Assembly: GCA_934086255.1 (NCBI GenBank)
Contig: CAKOIB010000057.1
Location: forward strand, 1-7,445
Direction: 5' to 3'
From: an uncultured Bacilli bacterium
Lineage (GTDB): Bacteria > Bacillota_I > Bacilli_A > RF39 > UBA660
DNA length: 7,445 nt
Of the stretch, positions 1 through 6,130 are shown piece by piece. The notes under the pieces are model-generated. The model saw only the letters and a program-made list of their open reading frames with translations. It ran no database searches and had not been told where the DNA came from. The stretch's first letter is position 1. Each line of letters opens with the position of its first letter. The position numbers were made by a program, and so were the translations under genes.

Positions 1-929
1 TTTTTTATATCCATACTACTTATATCAGTAATATTATTTATTATAAAGTTTGCACATTTTGCATTATTATCTATTTGTTCAATTAATTCTTTTTCTATTT
101 CTTTATTGTTTTCTTCTTTTAATATGTTTATATCTTTTGATATATCTTTGATAGGTTTTCTTAGTTCTTGAGATATTTTAAATAAGAAATTAGATTTTTC
201 ATTTACTGACCTTTCAGTAAGTTCTTTATTTCTTGTTAATAAATCTATTATTTGGGTATCAGGGTTTTCTATTGTATGATACATGAAGTTAACTAAGAAT
301 GCTGTTAATGATGTGACTACTAGTATTTGTGGGTTTGATAGTTGTAATAGTATTACTGGGACACAGAATACTACGAATAGCATTATTGGTACTATTTTTT
401 TTATTGATATATTTTTTCTGTTTTTTATTACAAAGTATACCCAACTTAGTATACCTAGTGCTGATATTCCATATACATAGATTGTATTGCTTCCAAATAG
501 ATATACTTGGTTTCCTTCTTTATAGTATGTAAATGTTAAAACGAAATTTAGTATTAATGATATTGCAAGTATTATATTTAAAGTGTTTAATATGTGTTTT
601 ACTTTTTTGCTTTGTTCTTTTTCTTTTGTTAGGGTCATTTCATTATGATAGGATATTAATACAACATATGTAGTTATTAAATAGACAAATACAAGTAAGT
701 AGGCTAAGTATAGTTTTACTACAAACCATCTTATAAAGCTATTATCTGGTAGGTATAAATGGCAATATATTCCGCATATGTCTAGTATTATTCCTATTAT
801 TACTGTTATTAATAATGAAAAGTATATTTTATTTTCTACTGTTTTTACTTTTTCTTTTTTACAAAATAGGACAAAAATTAAAATAGTATAAATTAAACTT
901 GCTACTAGTAAAGGTATACTTGGATGCAT
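1..929 (-). CDS. 7TM sensor histidine-kinase-like protein with degenerate H-box (3' end outside window)
   Basis: This frame is open from the ATG at 929 to the window edge (309 complete codons). A strong Shine-Dalgarno, AAGGAAGTGATC at 933-944, sits just upstream and differs by one base from the full complement of the 16S tail. The first ~220 residues hold about seven hydrophobic helices, starting at residues 5-23 and 35-56. A charged linker (ENPDTQIIDLL) follows, then a HisKA-like dimerisation helix. That helix reads FLFKISQELRKPI where active kinases have the pattern FLxxMSHELRTPL. The phospho-acceptor His is Gln (residue 254, codon CAA at 168-170) and the Thr four residues on is Lys, while the adjacent Glu is kept. 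The ATP-binding domain would lie beyond the edge, so its state is unknown. I infer a membrane signalling protein that cannot autophosphorylate at the usual site. No response regulator gene is visible. Confidence is high for the gene, moderate for the family. Confidence 0.8.
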   Translation of the reverse strand, partial: MHPSIPLLVASLIYTILIFVLFCKKEKVKTVENKIYFSLLITVIIGIILDICGIYCHLYLPDNSFIRWFVVKLYLAYLLVFVYLITTYVVLISYHNEMTLTKEKEQSKKVKHILNTLNIILAISLILNFVLTFTYYKEGNQVYLFGSNTIYVYGISALGILSWVYFVIKNRKNISIKKIVPIMLFVVFCVPVILLQLSNPQILVVTSLTAFLVNFMYHTIENPDTQIIDLLTRNKELTERSVNEKSNFLFKISQELRKPIKDISKDINILKEENNKEIEKELIEQIDNNAKCANFIINNITDISSMDIK

Positions 930-932
930 ATT

Positions 933-990
933 GATCACTTCCTTTATTTTTTTATAAGTTAATTATACTATTTTTATTTTGTTTTTTAAA
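933..990 (-). promoter_or_regulatory. Putative sigma-A promoter and RBS of the kinase-like gene
   Basis: On the minus strand, TTTAAA (985-990) and a perfect TATAAT (962-967) are separated by 17 bases. Transcription would start near 955, giving a leader of about 26 bases that contains the Shine-Dalgarno at 933-944. The -35 matches consensus at four of six positions. The gap to the preceding gene shows no clear hairpin terminator, so readthrough from the HAD-PlsC gene is also possible. Confidence 0.55.
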
Positions 991-999
991 TATTTTTTG

Positions 1000-2376
1000 T
1001 TATTTTTTTGTTTTAGTTAGTTGTTTTTTTATTTTTTTATTTTCTTCTAGTTGTTCTTTTTGGATTTCAAGGTATTTATTGTAAGCTTCTTCTTTTGTCA
1101 TGTTTTCTAGTTTGAATGGGGTAGCAAAATTAATAATTACTTTGTGTTCTATGTCTAAGTCTTTTATCCATAGAACTGTTACTGGTTGAATGAATGCGTC
1201 CCCATTTTTTGCTAGTGAAATGAAGCTTGGTTCAAAGTATCCAAAGTCTTTTTCTTTTGATTTATTGGTTGTTCCTTCAGGAAATATTCCAACGTATTGA
1301 TTGTTTTTTAAGAATAGTGCCATGTCTTTTAAGGCTTTTAGATTGTTGGCTTTTGGATTGTCTTTTAGTCTTTCTATTGGAAAGTATTCGAATTTTTTAA
1401 ATGAGTATGCTGTTAGTTTGCATAGTAATGGATTTTTATTATTGTTAAATATACTATCTTGGGCATCAAAGAATCTTTTTAATGCTGCCCAGTGAATGTT
1501 TTCATCAATTATACTTGTGATTATAAGTGGATCTACTGTACTTTGATGGTTTGGTGCGATAAGAATGCTTTCATTTTCTTTTTTGTTTAGTAAATTGCTC
1601 TCGTTTATTACTATTGGATTAAACTCTTTTAAAATAACTGTTCTTATGGCTCTTACTTTTTTATAGAAGTTATCTGACTCATGTACTCTATTTTCCATAG
1701 TGTATTTACTATTACCTAGTAGTTTATCTATTACTTGCTCTACTTGATCGAAATCAGTTATTTTTTTTGTTAGTTTTGATTCTTTTACTTCTTCATTATG
1801 TACTCCACTTACGCATATTGTTTTTATACCATTTTTATTTAATTGCTCGATTATTTCAGGTTTGTCTTCGAATACTATGTCTGGTTTGCTTGCAATTATT
1901 GCTTTAGTTTTTTCTTCATCATTTTCGTAGAAATGAAAAGCATTATATGGTATTTTTGCTCCATTTGCTTTGTATTGTAGGTAAGTGAATTTTCTTGATA
2001 GTTCTCCGATTGGAGTGTCTTCGGTTGTTTTAGCTCTGCTTGTATGAACTTCGATAGTATGATTGTTTTTAATAGAGTTGTTTATGAAATCTGTTGCTCC
2101 TTTTCTAAATTTATCTAGTACTGAAAACTTTATGAATCTTGGTATGTTTATCCAAAATTTGTCTATGGCTTTTTTTGTATATAGTTTTGCTTCTTCTTTT
2201 TCTATATGGTATTTTTTTGCAAAGAAGTTATCCATATCAAAAATGTCTTCGGGTTCTAAGGCTTTGGGATTAACTATTTCCATACCGTATTCTTGTTCAA
2301 AATATTTTAGTGCATTTAGATTTATAAATTTATTAAAATTTGTTAGTGTTCCATCTGTGTCAAATATAATTTTCAT
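1000..2376 (-). CDS. HAD-family phosphatase fused to PlsC-type 1-acylglycerol-3-phosphate acyltransferase
   Basis: The protein is 458 residues with two domains. Residues 1-~220 are a HAD phosphatase resembling the NT5C/5'-nucleotidase group. Motif I is FDTDGT (Asp6 nucleophile, Asp8 general acid), motif II is the HTSR stretch near 111-114, and the acidic motif IV is FEDKP near 169-173. Residues ~240-420 are a PlsC/LPLAT acyltransferase with the catalytic NHQSTVD box (His277, Asp282), a YFPIER block near 331-336 and FPEGT at 365-369. A Lys/Glu-rich tail ends the protein. No transmembrane helix is obvious. By family, the C-terminal half would move an acyl chain from acyl-ACP or acyl-CoA to a lysophosphatidate-like acceptor at the membrane surface. 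The substrate of the HAD half is unknown. The ATG at 2376 is chosen because AAGGGGG (2385-2391) lies eight bases upstream. The in-frame ATG at 2406 falls between the -10 box and the predicted transcription start and has no ribosome binding site. Confidence 0.88.
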   Translation of the reverse strand: MKIIFDTDGTLTNFNKFINLNALKYFEQEYGMEIVNPKALEPEDIFDMDNFFAKKYHIEKEEAKLYTKKAIDKFWINIPRFIKFSVLDKFRKGATDFINNSIKNNHTIEVHTSRAKTTEDTPIGELSRKFTYLQYKANGAKIPYNAFHFYENDEEKTKAIIASKPDIVFEDKPEIIEQLNKNGIKTICVSGVHNEEVKESKLTKKITDFDQVEQVIDKLLGNSKYTMENRVHESDNFYKKVRAIRTVILKEFNPIVINESNLLNKKENESILIAPNHQSTVDPLIITSIIDENIHWAALKRFFDAQDSIFNNNKNPLLCKLTAYSFKKFEYFPIERLKDNPKANNLKALKDMALFLKNNQYVGIFPEGTTNKSKEKDFGYFEPSFISLAKNGDAFIQPVTVLWIKDLDIEHKVIINFATPFKLENMTKEEAYNKYLEIQKEQLEENKKIKKQLTKTKK

Positions 2377-2407
2377 TTTTGATGCCCCCTTAATAAATAA
2401 TGGCATA

Positions 2408-2436
2408 ATTATACCATATTTTTGCTTTTTTGTCCA
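2408..2436 (-). promoter_or_regulatory. Strong extended -10 sigma-A promoter of the HAD-PlsC gene
   Basis: On the minus strand, TGGACA (2431-2436, five of six matches to TTGACA) is followed after exactly 17 bases by a perfect TATAAT (2408-2413), preceded by TGG, which gives an extended -10. The predicted start of transcription is near 2401, giving a short leader with AAGGGGG. It is the best promoter match in the window and it decides the translation start. Confidence 0.75.
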
Positions 2437-2555
2437 GTTTTTCTTGTATTACGTATTATTTTTAGACAATATTTTTAGTTATTATTTCTTTTTTTATAAC
2501 TTATTTTTGTCTTTGTACTACTTTTTCTTTGAATGAAAATTGTAGAAAAAAAGAA

Positions 2556-3194
2556 TTATTTTAAAACTTTCTTTAATTCTTTGATTACTTTCCTTTCTAA
2601 TTTTTTATATGTTCTTTTTGGAATATCATCATTATATTCTATCTTACATTCTTCTTGGTTTTGCATATTGTTAAATACGAATGGTTTTATTTCTTTTAAT
2701 TTTTTAAATCTTTCTTGTTTTTCTAGTCCAATGTAATCTATTTCATATGTTGTTACTGTTTTATCATCTAGAATATACATAACTTTATGTGATAGTGTTT
2801 CTTCTTCTTGGTTTTCTTGTATTAGATAGTATATTTTTAATTCATTGTCTAGGTATTGTTCAATTAATGATGTTTCTTCTTCATTTTCTTGTTTTTTATT
2901 TTCTATATAGATTATATTTTTATAAAAGTTTATTTTTATATCTTGTTTTAATTTTATGTTTTCTTCGTCTATATCAATTTTTAAATTAAGTAGATATTTT
3001 TCATCTTCTTCTGTTACTGATAATTCTAGTATTTTTGTTTCTTCTTCATTTTTTAAAATGAAAAGATTATCTCCTGCTCCGATTATAAAAGTACCTTCTT
3101 TGGTAATTTTTTTTAATGTTTCGTGTAATAGGGCATTATATTCTTTATTTGTGACTAGTTCATCATATTTTTCAATTATTTTTTTTGGTATCAT
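2556..3194 (-). CDS. Uncharacterised acidic cytoplasmic protein, 212 residues
   Basis: I do not recognise this family. The protein has no signal peptide or membrane helix and looks soluble. It is rich in Lys, Glu and Ile, with one cysteine (residue 183). The N-terminal ~30 residues look helical, residues ~35-155 look like alternating beta strands joined by acidic loops, and the C-terminal ~45 residues are a basic, probably helical tail. Three loops carry a similar acidic element: NEEET near 49-53, NEEET near 104-108 and NQEEET near 128-133. This may be an internal strand-loop repeat or simple composition bias. The ATG at 3194 is chosen because AAGAGGTG (3200-3207) sits just upstream. The longer frame's ATG at 3227 has no ribosome binding site and lies upstream of the TATAAT at 3216-3221. 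It is flanked by the spore-protein gene and the HAD-PlsC gene, both apparently separate transcription units, so context gives no function. Confidence 0.8.
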   Translation of the reverse strand: MIPKKIIEKYDELVTNKEYNALLHETLKKITKEGTFIIGAGDNLFILKNEEETKILELSVTEEDEKYLLNLKIDIDEENIKLKQDIKINFYKNIIYIENKKQENEEETSLIEQYLDNELKIYYLIQENQEEETLSHKVMYILDDKTVTTYEIDYIGLEKQERFKKLKEIKPFVFNNMQNQEECKIEYNDDIPKRTYKKLERKVIKELKKVLK

Positions 3195-3199
3195 ATTTT

Positions 3200-3221
3200 C
3201 ACCTCTTGTTAGTATATTATA
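3200..3221 (-). promoter_or_regulatory. -10 box and RBS ahead of the 212-residue gene
   Basis: A perfect TATAAT (3216-3221, minus strand) lies 21 bases before the ATG, with AAGAGGTG at 3200-3207 between them. The -35 at 17 bases would be TTTATT (3239-3244), a poor match located inside the upstream terminator stem. The promoter may therefore be weak or need an activator. Confidence 0.4.
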
Positions 3222-3225
3222 AAAC

Positions 3226-3260
3226 AAAAGGATAGAAAAATAAACCTTTTCTATCCTTTT
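3226..3260 (-). terminator. Intrinsic terminator of the spore-protein gene
   Basis: A perfect 14-bp inverted repeat (3226-3239 and 3247-3260) encloses a 7-base loop. It lies 16 bases beyond the spore-protein stop codon. On the minus strand the stem ends in TTTT and is followed by GTTTTAT, a T-rich release tract. The A/T-rich stem could act in either direction, but no convergent gene is present. Confidence 0.8.
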
Positions 3261-3276
3261 TAGTAATTTATATTAA

Positions 3277-3486
3277 CTATTTAGTGTAGTTTGTACCGCT
3301 TAATTGATTCATTCCTCTTTCAACTAAACGTTTAGTGATTTCTCCACCAACTGAACCATTAGCTCTTGAAGTAGCATCTGGACCTAAAGTTACACCAAAT
3401 TCTCTAGCTATTTCATATTTCATAGATTCGATAGCTTGTTTAGCTCCTGGAACTACTAGCTTGCTATTTGCTTTGTTTTGATTCAT
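3277..3486 (-). CDS. Alpha/beta-type small acid-soluble spore protein (SASP)
   Basis: This is a 69-residue protein with the whole SASP signature: LVVPGAKQAI near the start, EIAREFGV in the middle, and the highly conserved NGSVGGEITKRLVERG block near 43-58. By family, these proteins coat the DNA in the spore core, shift it towards an A-like form and protect it from UV and heat. On germination the GPR protease cleaves after the Glu of the YEIA site, which is present here. The length is normal for the family. An excellent AGGAGGTG (3495-3502) lies eight bases before the ATG. The gene stops with TAG, and its own terminator follows. It shows that the organism is, or recently was, an endospore former. 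From memory, Bacillus subtilis also has a SASP gene (sspA) beside thiI, as here. Confidence 0.97.
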   Translation of the reverse strand: MNQNKANSKLVVPGAKQAIESMKYEIAREFGVTLGPDATSRANGSVGGEITKRLVERGMNQLSGTNYTK

Positions 3487-3511
3487 TGTATTTTCACCTC
3501 CTATACATTTA

Positions 3512-3540
3512 TAGAATGTGATTTTTTGACAATTTCATAC
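3512..3540 (-). promoter_or_regulatory. Sigma-G-type forespore promoter of the SASP gene
   Basis: On the minus strand, GTATG (3536-3540) fits the sigma-G -35 pattern GHATR. After 17 bases comes CATTCTA (3512-3518), six of seven matches to the sigma-G -10 CATACTA. The start codon is 26 bases downstream, with a leader carrying AGGAGGTG. No comparable sigma-A pair is present: a TTGTCA at 3527-3532 lacks a correctly spaced -10. This fits forespore-only expression. Confidence 0.65.
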
Positions 3541-3565
3541 GTTTTTTTTGTTGGTAATTTTTGGT

Positions 3566-4744
3566 TTAAAGAATGTCACTGAATTGTTCTTCGTCTTTTA
3601 TATTAATAATCATTGTGTTATCAATTGATTCTTTTATTAATTGTTCATAATTAATTTTTTGTTCTTCTTTTAAGCATTTTTCATGTTTAGGATTTATTAC
3701 TGGATGACGTGGAACGAATATAGTACAACAATCTTCATAAGGTAAGATGCTTGTTTCATATGTATTTATTTTTTTTGCAATTTCTATTATTTCTAGTTTA
3801 TCTAGGCAAGCTACTGGTCTAATAACAGGAATTTTTACTACTTCATTTATTACTCTCATGCTGTTTAGTGTTTGACTTGCAACTTGACCAATTGATTCAC
3901 CATTTATTAGAACTAATTGTTCATTTTTATTTGCTAATTGTTCACTAATGCGATACATCATTCTTCTTAGTATTGTTATTATGTATGTGGAGTCACAGTT
4001 TTTATATATTTGTTCTTGTAGTTTTGTTATTGGTACAACGTATAGATTAATATCTGTTGTATATTTTAAAAGTTCTTTTGCTAATGTTTTTACTTTTTCT
4101 CTAGCATTTAGACTAGTATGAGGTATTGCTTCAAAGTAGATTGCATCTATTTTTATTCCTCTTTTTAGTGCTAAGTATCCTGCGACTGGTGAGTCTATTC
4201 CTCCGGATAGCATTAATAATCCTTTTTGTTGAACTCCGACAGGATATCCTCCGAGTCCTTTTATGTCATTAAAGTAGATGTATGTATCTTCTTTATTTAT
4301 TTCAATGTGTACTAGTATTTCTGGGTTTTGTACTTCTACTTTTATGTCATTTATATTTTTTAGAATATGACTTCCTATTACGTGATTAAAGTCCATGCTT
4401 TTTATAGGAAAGTTTTTGTCTCTTCTTTTTGTTTCTACTTTGAATGTTTTAAAGTTTTTTTGTTTTAAAAGTTCTAGTGTTAAAGACTTAATGTCTTCGG
4501 TATTAGTATGTGTCTTATAGCAGATATTAAACGCATGAATACCAAATGTGTTTGATACTATATCTAATATTTCATTAGTATGTTCATTGCATATTATATA
4601 CATTCTTGCATGTTCTTTTATTATTTTAGCATCATATTTTTTAATTTTTTCTTTTAAATTATTATATAGAATGTTTATAAATTGTTTTCTATTGTCTTTT
4701 TTGGTAGTTAGTTCACCATATTTTATTAGGATTATGTTTTCCAT
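3566..4744 (-). CDS. thiI: tRNA 4-thiouridine synthetase ThiI (tRNA sulfurtransferase)
   Basis: This 392-residue cytoplasmic enzyme adenylates U8 of tRNA and replaces its oxygen with sulfur to give s4U. In many bacteria it also supplies sulfur for the thiamine thiazole ring. The N-terminal ~165 residues correspond to the ferredoxin-like and THUMP tRNA-binding domains. The PP-loop ATP pyrophosphatase domain follows, with SGGIDSP at 180-186, NGESIGQVASQT near 281-292, and the C-terminal CCTIFVPRHP element (Cys339, Cys340), where family members carry a conserved cysteine. There is no C-terminal rhodanese domain. This is the short form usual in Gram-positives, which receives sulfur from a cysteine desulfurase, and no desulfurase gene lies within the window. 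AAGGTGAA (4749-4756) lies shortly before the ATG. The gene starts 41 bases after trigger factor, with the trigger factor terminator between them. I see no convincing promoter of its own, so leaky readthrough is possible. Confidence 0.96.
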   Translation of the reverse strand: MENIILIKYGELTTKKDNRKQFINILYNNLKEKIKKYDAKIIKEHARMYIICNEHTNEILDIVSNTFGIHAFNICYKTHTNTEDIKSLTLELLKQKNFKTFKVETKRRDKNFPIKSMDFNHVIGSHILKNINDIKVEVQNPEILVHIEINKEDTYIYFNDIKGLGGYPVGVQQKGLLMLSGGIDSPVAGYLALKRGIKIDAIYFEAIPHTSLNAREKVKTLAKELLKYTTDINLYVVPITKLQEQIYKNCDSTYIITILRRMMYRISEQLANKNEQLVLINGESIGQVASQTLNSMRVINEVVKIPVIRPVACLDKLEIIEIAKKINTYETSILPYEDCCTIFVPRHPVINPKHEKCLKEEQKINYEQLIKESIDNTMIINIKDEEQFSDIL

Positions 4745-4762
4745 TTAGTTCACCTTCTTAAA

Positions 4763-4786
4763 AAAAATAAGCAATTGCTTATTTTT
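4763..4786 (-). terminator. Terminator at the end of trigger factor, overlapping its stop codon
   Basis: A perfect 24-base palindrome, read on the plus strand as 12 bases (4763-4774) facing their complement (4775-4786), could fold into a stem with an AATT loop. On the minus strand it runs into a tract of seven T residues, the usual intrinsic terminator layout. Two bases of the trigger factor stop codon (4785-4787) lie inside the stem, so a terminating ribosome would cover the hairpin. Confidence 0.65.
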
Positions 4787-6044
4787 AGTTATTTTCTTTT
4801 AAGAAATCAATTACTTTTCTTACTTCAAGTTCATATTTTAATGTTTCTATTCCACCATACATTTCTAATAGTTGGTTTTTATCCATTTCATATTTTTTAC
4901 TTAGTTCTTCAGCTTCTTTTTCTGTTTCTTCAGTTGATACTTCGATTTTTTCTTCATCTTTTATAGTATCAATGATGAATCTATACATAATGTGTTTTTC
5001 TGCTTCAGGTTTCATTTGATTTCTTAAATCTTCTTCAGTTGATTTAGTCATTTCATAGAATGCTTCGAGTGCTATTCCTTGCATTCTTACTTGTTCTTCG
5101 AATCTTTTAATCATGTGATTTATTTCATCGTTTAATAATTCTTCAGGAATGTCTGTAGTAGTTTGTTTTGCTACTGCATCAAGTAAGTCATCTATGTATT
5201 TTTCTTCTGCTTCATGTTCTTTAGATGCTTCGATATTTTTTTTGATTTCTTCTTCAAGTGTTTCTTTAGAGTTTACTCCTTCAAGGCCTAAATCTTCGAA
5301 GAATTCTTCATCTAGTTCTCTTTTTACTATTTCTTTTATTTCATTAACTTTTACTTTTTATGTTACTTCTTTTCCTTTTAAGTCTTCGACATGGTAGTCT
5401 TCTGGGAATGTTACATTGATTTCTTTTTCTTCATCTTTTTTCATTCCGATTAATTGTTCTTCAAATCCTGGGATGAATGTGTTTGAGCCGATTTCTAGTG
5501 GATAGTTTTCTCCTTTTCCACCAGCGAATGCTACTCCATCTTTAAATCCTTCGAAGTCTATTACTGCAGTGTTTGTGTTTTCTACTTCACCGAATTCTTT
5601 TACTACTATTTCGTTGTATTTAGATAGTAGGTGTTCTATTTCATGATCTATTTCTTCTTGTGTTACTTCTACTTTATCTTTTTTAACTTTTAGTCCTTTG
5701 TATTTTTTAATTTTTACTTCAGGCATTGTTGTAATAACGAATTCTAATTCTACTCCTTCATCACCAATTGATTTTATATCTACTTTTGGTTCAATGATTG
5801 GAGTATATTTTCCTTCGCTTAGGGCTTTGTCGTATGCAGATGGTAATAGGATATCAAGTGCATCCATGTATAAAGATTCTTTTCCTGCTTTTTTTAGATA
5901 AACGTCTTTTGGTACTTTTCCTTGTCTGAATCCATCCATTTTGATGTCTTTTTTCTTTTTATCGAATGCTTTGTCTATAGCATTATCAAATTCTTCTTTT
6001 GTAAATTTAACTGTTACGTTATGTATATTGTTATTTTTTTCCAT
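4785..6044 (-). pseudogene. tig: Trigger factor gene interrupted by one in-frame TAA
   Basis: Trigger factor is the ribosome-bound chaperone and peptidyl-prolyl isomerase that meets nascent chains at the exit tunnel. The full frame is 419 codons, close to the usual ~430 residues. Codon 229 is TAA (5358-5360) and the frame continues unbroken on either side. Residues 1-~110 are the ribosome-binding domain with the GFRQGK signature at 38-43. Residues ~135-228 are the FKBP-type isomerase domain (IDFEGFKDG, IPGFEEQLIG). After the stop come the last expected FKBP strand (KVKVNEIK) and the helical C-terminal chaperone arms (ELDEEFFEDLG onwards). AGGAGAGG precedes the ATG by six bases. The first product would be 228 residues, lacking the substrate-cradling arms. 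The ATG at 5114 could begin a 109-residue fragment but has no ribosome binding site. Both halves look well conserved with no other lesion, so the stop is either a very recent mutation or a sequence/assembly error. If it is an error, the gene is intact. Confidence 0.92.
5358..5360 (-). other. tig: Premature in-frame TAA in trigger factor
   Basis: On the minus strand the reading is GTA ACA TAA AAA GTA AAA GTT. Trigger factors typically have an aromatic residue here (VTFKVKV-like). A TAT codon would become TAA by one T-to-A change, whereas a TTT codon would need two changes. The frame is the same on both sides, so this is a substitution and not an indel. Confidence 0.9.
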
Positions 6045-6068
6045 ATTATTCCTCTCCTTTTCGTTAAT

Positions 6069-6074
6069 ATTATA
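6069..6074 (-). promoter_or_regulatory. Possible -10 box of trigger factor
   Basis: A perfect TATAAT (minus strand) lies 24 bases before the ATG, giving a very short leader that contains AGGAGAGG. At 17 bases upstream there is only TTTTTT, part of the preceding terminator T-tract, so the -35 is weak. In this A+T-rich background a lone TATAAT is only modest evidence. Confidence 0.35.
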
Positions 6075-6091
6075 TATTTGTTAATATCAAG

Positions 6092-6124
6092 AAAAAAAGC
6101 AAATTGTTTTTTACAATTGTGCTT
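6092..6124 (-). terminator. Terminator of the PF06541-type membrane protein gene
   Basis: Plus-strand bases 6097-6107 pair with 6113-6124 to give an 11-bp stem with one bulged G at 6119 and a 5-base loop. On the minus strand it runs directly into a T tract (complement of the A run at 6092-6098). It starts seven bases after the stop codon of the upstream gene. Confidence 0.75.
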
Positions 6125-6130
6125 GCTTTA

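Noticed and set aside
283..532. Two overlapping hydrophobic plus-strand frames
   Set aside because: They are antisense to the membrane part of the kinase-like gene. Hydrophobic helices encoded on one strand often give hydrophobic shadows on the other.
2063..2536. 157-codon open frame on the plus strand, rich in Phe, Ser and Leu
   Set aside because: It is antisense to the well-supported HAD-PlsC gene and its promoter. Its composition is what the reverse complement of Lys/Glu/Asn-rich A+T codons gives, and it has no ribosome binding site.
2407..2555. Gap between the 212-residue gene and the HAD-PlsC gene, searched for a terminator or small RNA
   Set aside because: Apart from the promoter at 2408-2436 there are only weak A/T inverted repeats (AGTTAT/ATAACT) with large loops and no T tract in the right place. 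Nothing can be supported.
5115..5357. Reading the C-terminal half of trigger factor as a separate gene
   Set aside because: The frame is the same as the upstream half, the region before the ATG at 5114 encodes recognisable trigger factor sequence, and there is no ribosome binding site. It is one interrupted gene.
6063..6087. Two direct copies of GTTAATAT, 17 bases apart, upstream of trigger factor
   Set aside because: Eight-base A/T-only repeats are expected by chance in this composition. They overlap the candidate -10, but I know of no regulator with this site.
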